The notes under the pieces: generated by a model
The model's database searches: none
The model's input: the letters and a program-made list of their open reading frames with translations, nothing else
Told to the model about the DNA's origin: nothing
Shown here: positions 23,140 to 34,310 of the stretch, one piece after another
Position numbering within the stretch: the stretch's first letter is position 1
Layout of the letters: every line of letters begins with the position of its first letter
Assembly (NCBI RefSeq): GCF_011745365.1
Contig: NW_024468917.1
Coordinates: forward strand, 2,227,501 to 2,291,500
Source: Cryphonectria parasitica EP155
Lineage: Eukaryota > Ascomycota > Sordariomycetes > Diaporthales > Cryphonectriaceae
Reading direction: 5' to 3'
Length of the DNA: 64,000 bases
Position numbers and translations under genes: made by a program

Positions 23140-24321
23140 ATGCGTTTGGTATGGTTTTGACGATTGGATGGAGTTCCTTTCCTGGTCTCATGACACAACG
23201 ACGACACTCATGAGGTTGGCGGTCCAGAGATGGACTTTTATGACCTCAACTCTGAACGACGAGTTCAGCTTATGACCCACTACATTCTTTTGACGAATGA
23301 TGACCACGAGTATCTCACTATACTCTCTATCCAACACGCGCGACATCTTTTCGCATTGTGTAACTACATTGATGGCGGGAAAGATTGCACCAGGTTGGAT
23401 ATGCGAGGCGTTTAGGGTTTTTCGATGTTTCCTTTTGCTTTTTTACGATGTATGATTTCAACGACTCTGGGTACCAAGCAGGGAGGGAGAAGTCGCTATT
23501 GTTTCTCATGAGTTCTGGCGTGTTTCTTTTTATCTCTCACGTTTCTTCTGCTTTTTTTTTTTTTTTTTTTTCTCTCTGTCTTTCCGACACGTATGGACCG
23601 GGGCGATACAGAAAAGAATTTTGCCATCTTGACCTTTTGCGTCTGAAACTCGGGAAGAAGGGGGGAAACTTTGATGAACGAGGGCACTTATTGGCTTGCA
23701 TATTGTCGACTGTGTGTGTTGGGAGACGTAACGATATGAGATGATGATGATGGGGAATACGTAGTAGTATTTAGGAGGTCTTGTATATTCCGAGGTAGCT
23801 TCATGTACCTGTTATGGTGAGCGCGCTTGATATCGAATGGCTTTTGCATGGTCCCGAGAACCGTCTCCTTCTATTGACTTCGCTGTCTGAGACTCTCGTC
23901 AAGTGAGGCAAATGTGCCGGTACCAGATGCCGCCTCCCAGGAGTAAACCGATTCGCCTTTGGCCATAGCTCAATACTGTCCACGTTAGCCCCAGCTCTTC
24001 GCCAAATGGGCATGATCTCTTCTCTGGTGGCGGATATGCTCTCTTATCTTCTTTCTTTAATTCTGCGCCTTGACGTGAATGGAATGTCCAGTCTCGGCCA
24101 TTGTCCCAACCCCCAACTTTTGGTATATATCTCGACATGGCCCCAACGCCGTACGCCGTGAAACATACATATACACAGAGAGACACACCCCGTACCCCGG
24201 GCCAAGGATATGCGCAACACAACCATCTCCTAACCCCTATAGGCGGATGTCGACCTCTCTAGACCAATCCATCCATCCTCCACAGATGAGGCGCCGAACA
24301 CGGCCCTTTTCTCTCTCTCCC
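23140..24321. other. convergent 3' regions with T20 tract
   Basis: Between the disordered-protein gene (+) and U1-C (-). A run of 20 T occurs at 23552-23571. No supported ORF. Confidence 0.5.
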
Positions 24322-25325
24322 TCATCTCCTGTCCCCACCAGGAGGCCCGCCAGCATTGAATGGAGGAGGGATGCCAGGGAATCCGCTCGGCGACGGAAGG
24401 AAATTTGGAGGGATGCCGCCCTGTGGAGGAGGGAAGGGCAAGCCGCCCGGGGCACCTGGGGGCGGGGGAGGGAAAGGAAGGCCGCCTGCGCTTCCGGGCG
24501 GCGGGATCGGGAGGGGCGGGGTGTTCGTCGAGCCACCTGGGGGACCGCCAGCCGCAGCTGCGGTGTTGAGAGGTGGTGGGAAGGGGGGAGGGATGTGGAA
24601 ATTGGAGCCTGGCCGTGGAGGAGCTAGAGATGTGTGAAGAAAGAAGTGATATCTTGTTAGCTTGGGGATGATGTTGCTTGTATGCTCTTGTGTCTGGTTT
24701 TTTTTCTTCTTTTCTTTTTCCTTCATGCACGCTCGCACAGACAAACACGGATGGCTACAGGGAGGATTGCAAGAACTTACGAATCGCAGGAAAGCCACCT
24801 GGAGGACCACCAGGAGCACCACCGGGAGGACCAGGCATGCCCGGGAAGCCAGGCGGCGGAACACCACCGGGGAAAGCAAAGGGTGGCATGCCGGCAGGAG
24901 GAGGGGGGAACGCGCCTGCACCGCCCATCCCGCCGGCTGCACCAGGCTGGTTCTGGGGAAGCATGGGGTTGTTGTGGGCGAGGCCCTCGGCGGCGTACGA
25001 GGAGGTGATGGAGTCGATGACGGACTGGGCCTTCTCGTGACCGATCTGCTGGTAGTAGTCGATGACGTTGCGGAGGTGGTTGCGGCCGCTGTTGTGGGCC
25101 TTGCGCACGCTCATGCTGTCGTGCGTGAGGTAGACATCGCAGTAGTCGCAGAAGACTGTTTTGATCTTATGGTGAGAAGGGGGTTCTGGTTTGAGATTTG
25201 CGGTGGTGGTGGTCTATAGGAGGGGGGAGGAGGAGGAGGAGGAGATGGCGGAGGAGAGGAAGGCAGGGAAGGAGGAGGACCAGAGAGGTATGGAGGATTG
25301 GAAGAGTCAACTTACACTTGGGCAT
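24322..25325 (-). CDS. yhc1: U1 small nuclear ribonucleoprotein C (U1-C)
   Basis: Predicted 228-aa core component of the U1 snRNP, which recognises the 5' splice site in the nucleus. Three exons: complement of 25316-25325 (only ten bases, MPK plus one base), 24781-25155 and 24322-24623, all with GTAAGT donors. Splicing gives [27 protein letters not shown], the hallmark U1-C matrin-type zinc finger with Cys6, Cys9, His24 and His30. [22 protein letters not shown] follows, as in all U1-C proteins. The rest is a Pro/Gly-rich tail ([23 protein letters not shown]) typical of fungal and animal forms. Yeast Yhc1 supports base pairing between U1 snRNA and the donor site; the symbol is by homology. It is divergent from ERV25, sharing a 508-bp intergenic promoter region. 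Confidence 0.95.
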
Positions 25326-25833
25326 CTTGACTGACTGCGCTGTTCTGAGATCTACTAGATGACAAGAAACAGAAATGATGCGTGTATCGTCGCCTGGGTG
25401 GTTTGGCGTCGCGAATGTTTGGAGGAGGATGTCTCGAAAGAGGTCCAAAAAGAACTGGGGTTCTTTCAGTTGACCTTCGCCTGGGAGCAAGGCTGGAGGG
25501 GGACCTGGAGCAAGGCTAAGCTAGCCGCTACAGGGGGGTTATGGCGGGAACAAGGTGGCCAGGGATTTAGCCTGCCGCGGGCTTTTTCGGGGTGTATTGG
25601 GTGGGAACATGCACAGAAGCTACCCCCGGCACAGACAAACAGTAGCAACTAGCCCCTAGCCCATTCTCAGCTAAGGACACCTTCGGGTTCGCAGGCGGCC
25701 ATTGTAGCAAAGTAGTAGCAAAGGGTAAACACCACACACTCTCTCTCTCCCTTCCTCACGATCAGCCGGCCTAACAGAGCCAACCCTCCCAAAAACCACA
25801 CACCGACACGAGCCACCCTCCAATTTCCGAATC
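25326..25833. promoter_or_regulatory. shared divergent promoter region of U1-C and ERV25
   Basis: 508 bp lie between two start codons pointing away from each other, so both promoters must be here. No strong TATA box was identified and specific factor sites were not assigned. Confidence 0.6.
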
Positions 25834-26876
25834 ATGGCCTTGCCACGCTCCTTGCTGCAGTACATCTGCAGCCTGGTGTTGTTCGTTGCGTGTGCCCAGG
25901 CCCTTAAGTTTGACCTGCAGGCCACATCGCAATCACATGACAGCAAGAAGGAGAGGTGTATCCGGAACTTTGTTGCCAAGGACACGCTGGTGGTGGTCAC
26001 AGCGATTGTGAGCGGTACAAAGGGCGATGGCATGCGTGTGAACATGCATGTGAGTAATATCCTTTTTCTCTTGCGCAAGAAGACCCGGGGGATTTGGGGG
26101 GGGGGGGGGGCAATGCAATTTACCTATCTGGTCTTGCGCGCACCTGCTTGAACAAGGAGAAGCGAGACGGAAAGATGAAGAGAGATGATGAGTGTAATTG
26201 ATTGACTGACTGGTTGCTCGTCTTTCTTCTGCCAATATACAGATTAGAGATGCGGTAGGAAACGAGTACGGAAGACCACAGGATGTCGTTGGCGAGCAGA
26301 GGACAGTGTTCACATCGCATGCGGATGCGGCGTTTGACGTCTGCTTCGAGAACCTCTTGACAGGATGTATGTCTTGACCACAGCTTCCCAATTCCCCCCC
26401 CCCCCTTCCCCTACCATACAGACAGACCATAGCTAACCCTCTCCCCTTCTCTTATCCTCCCATAGCCCGACAGATCAACGATCCAAACCGTCACATCGAG
26501 CTTGATATCGACATCGGTGCCGACGCCAAGGATTGGTCCGCGATCCAGGCCACGGAGAAGCTCAAGCCCGTGGAGGCGGACCTGCGGCGCATGGAGGAGA
26601 TGGTGGGCGAGATCGTCAGCGAGATGGACTACCTGCGCACGCGCGAGCAGAAGCTACGCGACACCAATGAGAGCACCAACAACCGCGTCAAGTGGTTCGG
26701 CTTCACCACCACCTTTCTTCTGATCGGCCTCTGGGTGTGGCAGATTCTGTACTTGCGAGCATACTTCAGGTAAGTCCGGACTCCTCCACCAACCACACTC
26801 CCCCCCCCCCCTTCAGGCTCTTGTGTGTGCTGACCATTTTTCCTCCCCACGGTACAGATCCAAGCATCTCATCTAG
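25834..26876 (+). CDS. erv25: ER-Golgi p24 family cargo receptor Erv25
   Basis: Predicted 220-aa type I membrane protein of the COPII/COPI p24 complex, helping load secretory cargo at the ER and maintain Golgi-to-ER traffic. Four exons: 25834-26049, 26243-26366, 26466-26769 and 26858-26876, with donors GTGAGT, GTATGT and GTAAGT. It has a signal peptide (cleavage near AQA/LKFD, residue 23), a GOLD domain with the conserved cysteine pair Cys42 and Cys106, and a coiled-coil membrane-proximal region ([34 protein letters not shown]). One transmembrane helix ([19 protein letters not shown]) is followed by the short cytosolic tail LRAYFRSKHLI with an aromatic sorting residue. Domain order and length match yeast Erv25. 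All three introns contain a G or C homopolymer of 12-15 bases, which is unusual. The last exon encodes only RSKHLI. Confidence 0.95.
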
Positions 26877-27793
26877 TTCTAGCGCGAGAGAGAGCGTGTA
26901 TATGAGTGGAAACAGAGAGAAAGGAAGAGAAGCTATCATCTTGTGTTTTGTTTTCACCGTCAGTGGGCACGGTGGGCATGGGTGACATGGTCGAGAATGA
27001 TGTGCAGTTCATGACCATCCGGAGTTCAAGAGGCTAAAATTCGCTTGGCTTGTGCGGAAGATGCGCTTGAAAACTGGGGGGGGGGGTTTGGTTGGGAAAC
27101 TTCTCGGGATTGCGTGTACGCTTTTTCAGGTCTGCAATGAGCACTCGATCGATGATGAGACGTAAAGAAAGAAAGAGTTCACACAAACTTGGAAATGGTT
27201 AAAAGAAAGAAGGCCAGGTGAGCAGAGAGCGCAGGCCATCGTAAGTTAAAGGAGACAGAAAGGAAGAGAACGGGAGCACAGCGTGGCATAATGTTTGTCT
27301 GCAGACTTGCCGAGTCTGTCTATGGATTTGTATTTTGGCCAGCAGCAGCAGCAGCAGTGGTCACCCACCCTCCCTTTGGCAATATTGAGTGTGTATTTGT
27401 GTATATATATATATAAACAAAAACAGAAAGAGGCACTGGCCAGTGCCGTATCGTCCAAGCCAAGAAGCCTCCACCGAATATACTGCATCCCTGCAGCCCA
27501 GACAAACCTGACGACGGTCCATGCGCCGCCCCCGATGCCGAGATCGAGACACGCCAGGCGGGATCCCACAGCCGGGACTTACACTATTAGTAAATACCTG
27601 ACCTCGGTAATCTATGACGGAACCAAATGGACCCTTTTAAGAAATTCTTACCTTCCGGGCCACTGGGCAACTACTTTACCCACCAACAGCAAATCAACAC
27701 CCACCAATTGGAAACAATTCACCTTTTCTCCTCCCTCCGCTGTTCTTCTTTAACGTCGAGAAAACGAGATACAGTCTATAACAGTCCCTCAAC
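26877..27793. other. intergenic with G11 tract
   Basis: ERV25 3' region and SDHAF2 promoter. G11 at 27076-27086 and a TA-rich microsatellite near 27399-27414. No supported ORF. Confidence 0.5.
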
Positions 27794-28730
27794 ATGAATC
27801 CTCTCCAGCGCGCAGTCCGCCCCTCCACCGTCCGGCGCATCCTCAATGCCAACCTCGTGCCCCTCGCCAACACCACTACCACGCCAGCACGATGGCAGAG
27901 GAACAGCAGCAGCAGTAACAACCATGGCGCGCCATACGATCCCGTGTCACAAGGCGAGCTGGGTGTTGGCGAGCTCGAGGGCGCAAAGTTCAAGATCGAA
28001 CCTCTGCGGCGGACTGGCGAGGACGCCGAGACCATGCGCGCAAGATTGACATGTGAGGTCTACCCCCCCCCCTCCTCCCACCCGTCTTGGACCTAGGGTT
28101 TGGGGAAGGCGAGAGAGAAAGATAAAGAACAAGAAATGGCTGACAAGAAAAAAATTCGCTTTTCAATATACAGACCAGTCCCGCAAGCGCGGCACCCTCG
28201 AGTCCGACCTCCTCCTCTCCACCTTCGCCGCCGCCCACCTGCCCAGCATGACCCTCGCCCAGATGCGCCAGTACGACCTCTTCCTCGACGAGAACGACTG
28301 GGACATCTACTACTGGGCCACCCAACCCACCACCGCCCCTTCCTCTTCTTCTTCCTCCTCCTCCTCCTCCTCCTCCTCCTCCGCCACCAACACCCCGGCC
28401 GCCGGCCTGCAGAATTCCGAACCCTACCTAGGCACCCAGGGCGCCGCGGAGGAGGTGCAAGGAGGAGACAGCGCTGCGGATTCCACAGCAGCAGCAGGAA
28501 CAACAGTGAAGGGCCCCGCGGGCCCCGCAAAGGGCGAGTGGGCGCAGACGGTGGGGACCTTCAAGCCCGCCTTCCGGCCTGTGCCTGCGCGGTGGAAGGA
28601 CAGTGAGATCCTCGGCCTGCTGCGGGCGCACGTGAAGACGCGGAGCGCGGCGGGCGTGCTGGGGAACCGGCGGGAGAGAGAGACGGCCGAGGGCATGGCT
28701 TTTATGCCGCCGCTGGGGGCGAGAAAGTAA
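27794..28730 (+). CDS. sdh5: succinate dehydrogenase assembly factor 2 (Sdh5/SDHAF2)
   Basis: Predicted 271-aa mitochondrial matrix protein that promotes covalent FAD attachment to the flavoprotein subunit of succinate dehydrogenase. Two exons: 27794-28052 and 28174-28730; the GTGAGG donor and CAG acceptor give [20 protein letters not shown]. The Arg/Ser-rich, acid-poor N-terminus ([17 protein letters not shown]) is a mitochondrial presequence. The family core runs from [16 protein letters not shown] to [17 protein letters not shown], the conserved five-helix region. A run of 14 Ser (28341-28382, mainly TCC codons) then interrupts the chain before a C-terminal extension ending [24 protein letters not shown]. 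Yeast and human homologues are ~160 aa; fungal orthologues often carry an extension like this one. The intron contains C10 at 28063-28072. Dsn1 lies convergent downstream. Confidence 0.93.
28341..28382 (+). repeat. TCC/TCT serine codon repeat
   Basis: Fourteen consecutive Ser codons (TCC TCT TCT TCT TCC then TCC repeats) inside the SDHAF2 reading frame. The trinucleotide pattern makes repeat expansion the likely origin. Confidence 0.95.
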
Positions 28731-29352
28731 ATAGACGGAAGGAGGGGGGTTTGGTTCTCAGATGTTCTTACAGAGCGTGCTGGATCTTCTGGATTGCGAC
28801 ACAACTTTGATGATGTGTGTGTGTTTTGGTAGGGACATATTCGACAAATCAGCCGGCCATTGGGACAGGTTGGGACTGGGGAAAACAAACAGAAAACACA
28901 AAGGCATATATCGTATCATGGGATCTCTTCGTGTTCGGAGAATTGTTAGATAGGACTATCACGTCCAAGCATTGTTTTGTCATTTCTTCCGTTGACGGGG
29001 TATCCAGGGGCAGGTATATACTACAGACGCAGCAAAGTAGTAGACCTAATCACTCGGCTTCCCTCACACACCAGACCATCCCTGGAGGTCCCTCCCCCCC
29101 TTTTCCATGCTCCGCGTTGCTTCCAAATGCAGGTATATATCCTGATGAGCTTGACTGTGAGAGCCATGGCCGGGGCCTTACTTCTCACGAGACCTTCTAC
29201 CCAAGCACTTTGTCATATCCGTCGTCACAATCATTCCGAACCAGCTCCTGCTTCTCAAATAAACAAAACGCTGAGATTGGAGACGCGTCGCCTTTCCAAA
29301 TGTGTGGATGCAACAGGCACGAAAGCCAGCTCGGATTTGTAAAGGGCTGATG
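28731..29352. other. convergent 3' regions of SDHAF2 and Dsn1 genes
   Basis: No supported gene. Short frames on the + strand lack motifs. Presumed 3' UTRs only. Confidence 0.5.
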
Positions 29353-31116
29353 TCACCCGCCGTTCTCGGGTAGGATCCTCCCCAAGCTCCTCAGCACTTC
29401 CATCACAGGCATCTCCTTCGTCCCTGCAGCCTCCTTTTCCTTCTCTTCCCGCTCCTTGAGCCTCTGAGAACCAAGAGCCAGTACCTTATCCGCTTGCTTC
29501 CCTGCCGTCATTACCCTCATGTTCATCTTATGTATGCTGTCCGCGAGATCATCCACTTTGAACTCGACGACAGACTGGATCTCTTGAAGGCGTGACCTTG
29601 TGGTGGACTTGAGATGTGCAAAAGATGATGACGACTCCGTTAGAGACTCGAGTATCTTGGCTTCCTCGGTATCGAGAAGCGAGGACTCGGGTAAAGGCGG
29701 CGCCTTCTTCAGGTCGACATCTGGTGGGTATAGCGGCGGTACTTGGGGCAAAAGTGTCTGAAGTGCTCGCCACGATTTGCGCGCCTCTTTTAACCTGCAG
29801 ACTCGTAAGCTACCTTCATTACATGTTTCAAGCCATAGGCGGGATTATGACCAACCGTTTTATCCGGGCTTCTAACGCAGCAATTTTTTGCTCGTGTTCC
29901 ACGTTGACGGGATTGGGCCTGATCACCACTGGCCTCTTCGCTTTAGCCGCAGCAGAGGGCTCATCATCTTCTCTGCTGAACCAGTCGGAGAACTCCGATT
30001 TCGACCCAAAGTCTTTGAGCAGCTGGTCCTCGATCGCACGAGCTGTATCACCACCACTCTTAGCTTAGTTCACTCGAGACAACAGGATTCCTGGTCTAGA
30101 AAGATTACTCACCTCCCAAAACAGCATTGGCCCCAGTGGTTCCGTGCTTGGGCTTCTCACTAAGAGCCCTCTCACCACACCATGTGAGCAACTGCTTCAT
30201 TCGCCGCGGCTCACTAAGACCTTCTGCCTCGATGTGCTTGAAAAACTCAGACGGGTCGACCTCCCGGTGCGGAATAGCGCTGTGCCCGCTCTCGATCAGA
30301 GAGCTCGCCCGCCGCCCGCGCATGCTCATACTGCTCCTCCTCCCACCCCCCGCTCCCGCGCCTCCTTTCTTACGGAACTCTTTATTGCGGTTGTTAATGG
30401 GCGTGTCGGAGAACGGGAGCGCTATCTTTGTCACGTTCGAGTCCTTGTCGACGTTCTCAGGGGTTGCTTGGACGTCATGCTCGTCGTCTTCCTCGATCCG
30501 TTCGGGCTGCTTTTTGCGCGATGTTTTGCGGCTGGTCTTCTTAACCCCTCCATCTTTCGTCGGCTTGGTCCCGTTCGTCTGGCTGACAGTTCGTGGTTCC
30601 TCAATCTGCACCTCATCAGCGAGATCCGCCGTAGAACTCCTCGTCCTTCGCATAGGTCGCTTCTTAGACGCATCTAGTGTTTTATCCTGCGTAGGCGGTG
30701 ACGAGTCAAGTTTCCTGCGCTGTGGTCTTTTCGATGTGGTCACCGGAGCAGCCTCTTCCTGTTGCTGCTGCTGCTGCGGCGGCGGCGGCGGCGGCGGCGA
30801 TGCGGCGCGTTTCTTTCCCGTGATCGGCCTTCCCCTTGGCTTTTTCACCACAGGCGCGGGTGCAGGTTCCGGTTCTGGCGCAGGCGGAGGTGGCCCTTTG
30901 ACTGATGATGTCTTCTCCTTTCCCGTTTTTTGCCTCTTCGAACCGCGCGTAAACAAAAAGTCACCATCTTGCTCGTCGTACGTTGCCGCCGCTACAAAGT
31001 CGCAAGCCGATGTCAGTCTCCATCGCAAACTTGGATTAGCACATTCCTGTAGGCCTGTTTCTGTACATACCAGCAAGGCGTTTGCTCTTTCGGCGCGACT
31101 CAGACTGGTTGCTCAT
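29353..31116 (-). CDS. dsn1: kinetochore MIS12-complex subunit Mis13/Dsn1
   Basis: Predicted 517-aa nuclear protein of the MIS12 (MIND) complex, linking inner centromere to the Ndc80 complex. Four exons: complement of 31071-31116, 30113-30991, 29856-30042 and 29353-29794. The third donor is the non-standard GTTGGT, but phases fit throughout (IKR-LKEARKSW). The N-terminal half is basic and disordered, with KKPRGRPITGKKR (AT-hook-like) plus Pro7 and Gln6 runs. A conserved segment GRRASSLIESGHSAIPHREVDPSEFFKHI...GLSEPRRMKQLLTWCGERAL is the Dsn1 signature. A C-terminal coiled-coil/helical region (RAIEDQLLKDFGSKSEFSDWF, then the tail) completes the expected layout. In yeast and animals an Aurora B site lies near such basic RRxSS motifs (here RRASS and RRSS). 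An ACGCGT element lies ~260 bp upstream, consistent with cell-cycle expression. Confidence 0.88.
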
Positions 31117-32587
31117 GCTCAATGCTTGTAGGGGTTGGCGGAGCTGTACGACGGTCGTCATTGATAAGTCGTCTCACGAGGGCGCGCGCACGCATTCGAG
31201 TCTGACGAGTGGGAGAGGGGGGTTCGAAGTGCGCTACTCCTCCTCGCTACAAGAACAGGAGCAGCTTGGCGGTCGTCGCGTGCCGTTCTCGTTGTTAGCC
31301 GATCGGCTGGTCCGTTGCTGGACAAAACACCAGCACGACAAGACAGCAACCTGCCCCTCGCGCCAGCTGCACCCAAGACGCGTCGAACTTGGCGGAGTGG
31401 GCCTCGAAATCTGTAGCATGCAGAGGCGGGTTGCTTTTGCGCGTGAATACGTTTTCTAATTGATGCTGAGAATCGCTCACGAGGGGGTCGTGTTTTTTTG
31501 CTTCGAGCCTGGGCGCAAGAAGTCGTTGTTGTTTAGGCACGTTGAGGAAAAAGGCGGAGCCCGTCACTGAGAGTCGAAGCAGGTGCTTGCTTGGCTTTGC
31601 TTGCCGCGAGAATTGGGGGAGCCCTTGTCTCCCGCGGCCAATTTGTTTACTGAGAGGAACCACGCTAGTCCCTATCGGGGTGGGCATAGCCATTGAGTGC
31701 CAGCACTCGAACCCACCTCAACACCATTCACTCTTCGTCACGGCCACTCTTGACAAATTTGGGAGGGGGAAAGAAAAAGGAAAGACAAGAATTTTTAAGA
31801 GGTGTAACGAACCACTATTAAGGCCAAAACTTCTTCAGACATAAGTCAGTCAGTACATTTGTGGGGTGTTTACAGCCTTCTAGTTGATTGTCTTCGTCAT
31901 ACAGTAAACAACCAAGGTCAAATTAACCCACCTCCGTACATGGCAATTCAGTGTACGTAGTCAATTCTCATTAAAACAAGCAAAACGATCAGATTCAAAG
32001 GTAGATACTCGATTATGTAGTGCTACAAACAAGATAAAACTCACCCCTTGGGACAGACATGCATTCCCTCTAGCGTTGATACGGCATCCTCAGGAACCCC
32101 CGATTCGGATTTATGCCTTGCCATCCACTTCGGTGCATCCGTAGCAGTGAACTAGAGAGACTGCACTGAAACGCGCCATCTGAACGAGATCGCGAATTGT
32201 GTCTCTCCGTCGTGACCAGTACTGGAAAAATCCAGTCACAATATCCCCAATGACTCCACAACACGGCGCCCCCCCCCCCCCCAGACTCCCACAAAGACCA
32301 GTCCAAAACGCCCAAGTTTTTGCCGTATATATGCTCTGATACCGTTTGGAAAAGAAAAGAAAAATACTCCTTGTTTTCCTTGACCCCCTCCCCCATATTG
32401 ATGACCATAATGTGTACAACCAAAGTTTGAAATCTTAAGTCATGAGCGATGCCACGGGACAATTATTGTACATCCATCAGCCAGTATTCCCATGGCGGGA
32501 GCTTGACTGGTCCCAACGGTGCGGCGGCATGACCTTTGCCGGGTCAACAGTATCGTCTTGCTCAGAAAAAGGGCCGGGTTGGCCGTC
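31117..32587. other. Dsn1 promoter and Atf1 3' region
   Basis: 1.47 kb without a supported gene. Includes ACGCGT at 31378-31383 and C14 at 32269-32282. Confidence 0.5.
31378..31383. promoter_or_regulatory. MCB element ACGCGT upstream of Dsn1
   Basis: The palindromic ACGCGT matches the MluI cell-cycle box bound by MBF (Mbp1/Swi6-type) factors. It sits 262 bp upstream of the Dsn1 start codon. A single site is weak evidence. Confidence 0.35.
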
Positions 32588-34310
32588 CTAGGAATAACGC
32601 CGGTCGCCTCCCTGAGCGGTAATCATCTGGTGGCTGGACATGGGCGCGCCCATCCCGTAAGGCATTTGTGCGTTGTACGCATCCATACCTGCGATGTAAG
32701 GCTGCGGCATACCGCCTTGCGATTGCGTGACGGGACAGTCCTTGTGTGCAAGGAGCAATGTCTTCAGATTGACAACCTCCTCACGAAGCGCAGAAATCTG
32801 TTGCGACAATGAGTCGTTCTCTTGTTGGTAGACATCGACCTTGTTTTGCAGATTGGCTAGCCACTGCTTCTTGCGCTGACGACACTTCAGCGCAGCAACC
32901 CTATCAAGGAGTCAGTATTTTTTTTCTTCTTTTTCGTTTAGCGGACAAGACCTGTGCTACTCACCGATTGCGCTCCAAAAAGTTCTTGCGCTTCTCTTCC
33001 TCAGTCATCTTGTGCTTTGGCTTATCTGAGCCATTCTCGTCGTGGCCGTCCTCGTCGCCCATATCCTCGGATCCATTTGACGAGACAACGCTGCCAGCGG
33101 TCTTTGGCTTCTTGCTCGCAGGCGCCTTGACCGGGGGCTCTTCAGCCTTTCGTCTGCCGTTGGTCGTCGGGGCACCAGCAGCTGAGCCACGTTTACCTTT
33201 ACCGCGTGTGTTTGGTCGAGCGTGCTCGCTGCCCTCGGATTGCTCGCTCGCGGCTTCACTGACGCCACGCAGGTTCCCACCGCCACGGGGCGCGTTGCCA
33301 TTCACGTGGGCATCGGGATGCTGCACAGCCGGGGCGGGATGACCGTGGCTGGGTGGTTGCGGTGGCAAGGGATACTGACTCTGCTGTGGGACACCATTAC
33401 GGCCCTGCGCCAGCAAAAACAAACCGTTGGCGGCATCACTGTCGTGGTTGTCAAAAGCGGCGGACTTCATCTCATTCTTGACAGTAGAAGCACCATTCAT
33501 CTCCTGGGGCTGCGAGGTGGCAGGCAGTTGTTGGCCTGGATGATCCCGCTGCTCGGCCGCAGCTCTCAACGCAGTTCGATGGAAGTCGACCGTGCCGGGT
33601 GTCACCCCACCCGCTCCGAGATTAAACAGCGCAGCCGTGTTTGGGCTGGGAACACCAGTAGGAAACATAGAACCACTGCCTCCAGGGGTCAGACCAGTCC
33701 TGAGTGAGGACTCATTGGGTGTCGGGAAGCCGCCACGGCTAAACTGGTCACTAAAGTAATCGGCCTGAGGTGCTGACAACATGGCTGGACTAAGAGGGCC
33801 GGTCCTCAGGGAACCACCGCCCCAGTTGAACGGCGTAGTGCCGGTACCTGGCAGTAGCGAGGAGGGCGATGTGATGGAGGCAACGGGAGGCAGCTTGGTA
33901 CCTCCAGGAGTCTCCGGGGCGGCGTTGGCAGCCAGGGACGGGTCACCGCTACCACCGAAAGACCTCTCGAAAGGATTTGGTTCTTGGTTCAGCGACGCAG
34001 CATTCGGTAGGGTGAAGTAGTCGGCGGAGGTATCCTTCGCCTGGCCGGGTCGAGGGGGAGGCGCGAGAGGTTTGGTGGCGACGTCGGCGGCTTCTGTCTT
34101 CGCGACGATCTCTGACTGCTCCTTATTGGCGGAGTCGGCATCTGCAGGTGCGAGCGGTTGAGTGTTGGCCTGATGTTTGTTTTGGTGGTTTGGAATTGAT
34201 GACACCAAGGGTACATGCAACGGCAAAAGGGGAATGTATTACTAACCAGGTCGGGGCGCCGCAGCATTGATGGTTTTGGGCGACTGTTTGGTGTCGCTAT
34301 CGCGAGCCAT
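32588..34310 (-). CDS. atf1: bZIP stress-response transcription factor, Atf1/AtfA (CREB/ATF) type
   Basis: Predicted 517-aa nuclear transcription factor, the usual target of the Hog1/Sty1/SakA MAP kinase in fungi, binding CRE sites (TGACGTCA). Three exons: complement of 34247-34310, 32965-34141 and 32588-32900; donors GTTAGT and GTGAGT. I took the acceptor CCTGCAG before 34141 because it keeps phase (APRP-DADSANKEQ). The N-terminal half has many Ser-Pro/Thr-Pro sites and the segment FNLGAGGVTPGTVDFHRTALRAA, characteristic of Atf1 orthologues. A basic linker (KRGSAAG...KKPKT) precedes EEEKRKNFLERNRVAALKCRQRKKQWL, a textbook ATF basic region (about residues 400-428). A leucine zipper (LQNKVDVYQQENDSLSQQISALREEVVNLKTLLLAH) follows. 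Intron 2 splits the basic region at Arg414. It regulates oxidative/osmotic stress tolerance and conidial dormancy in relatives. Own-promoter CRE and AP-1-like sites suggest autoregulation. Confidence 0.95.

Noticed and set aside
30127..31131. 334-codon open frame on the + strand
   Set aside because: Antisense to the Dsn1 exon with conserved kinetochore motifs; the Cys/Ser/Gly runs are complements of its Gln/Pro repeats.
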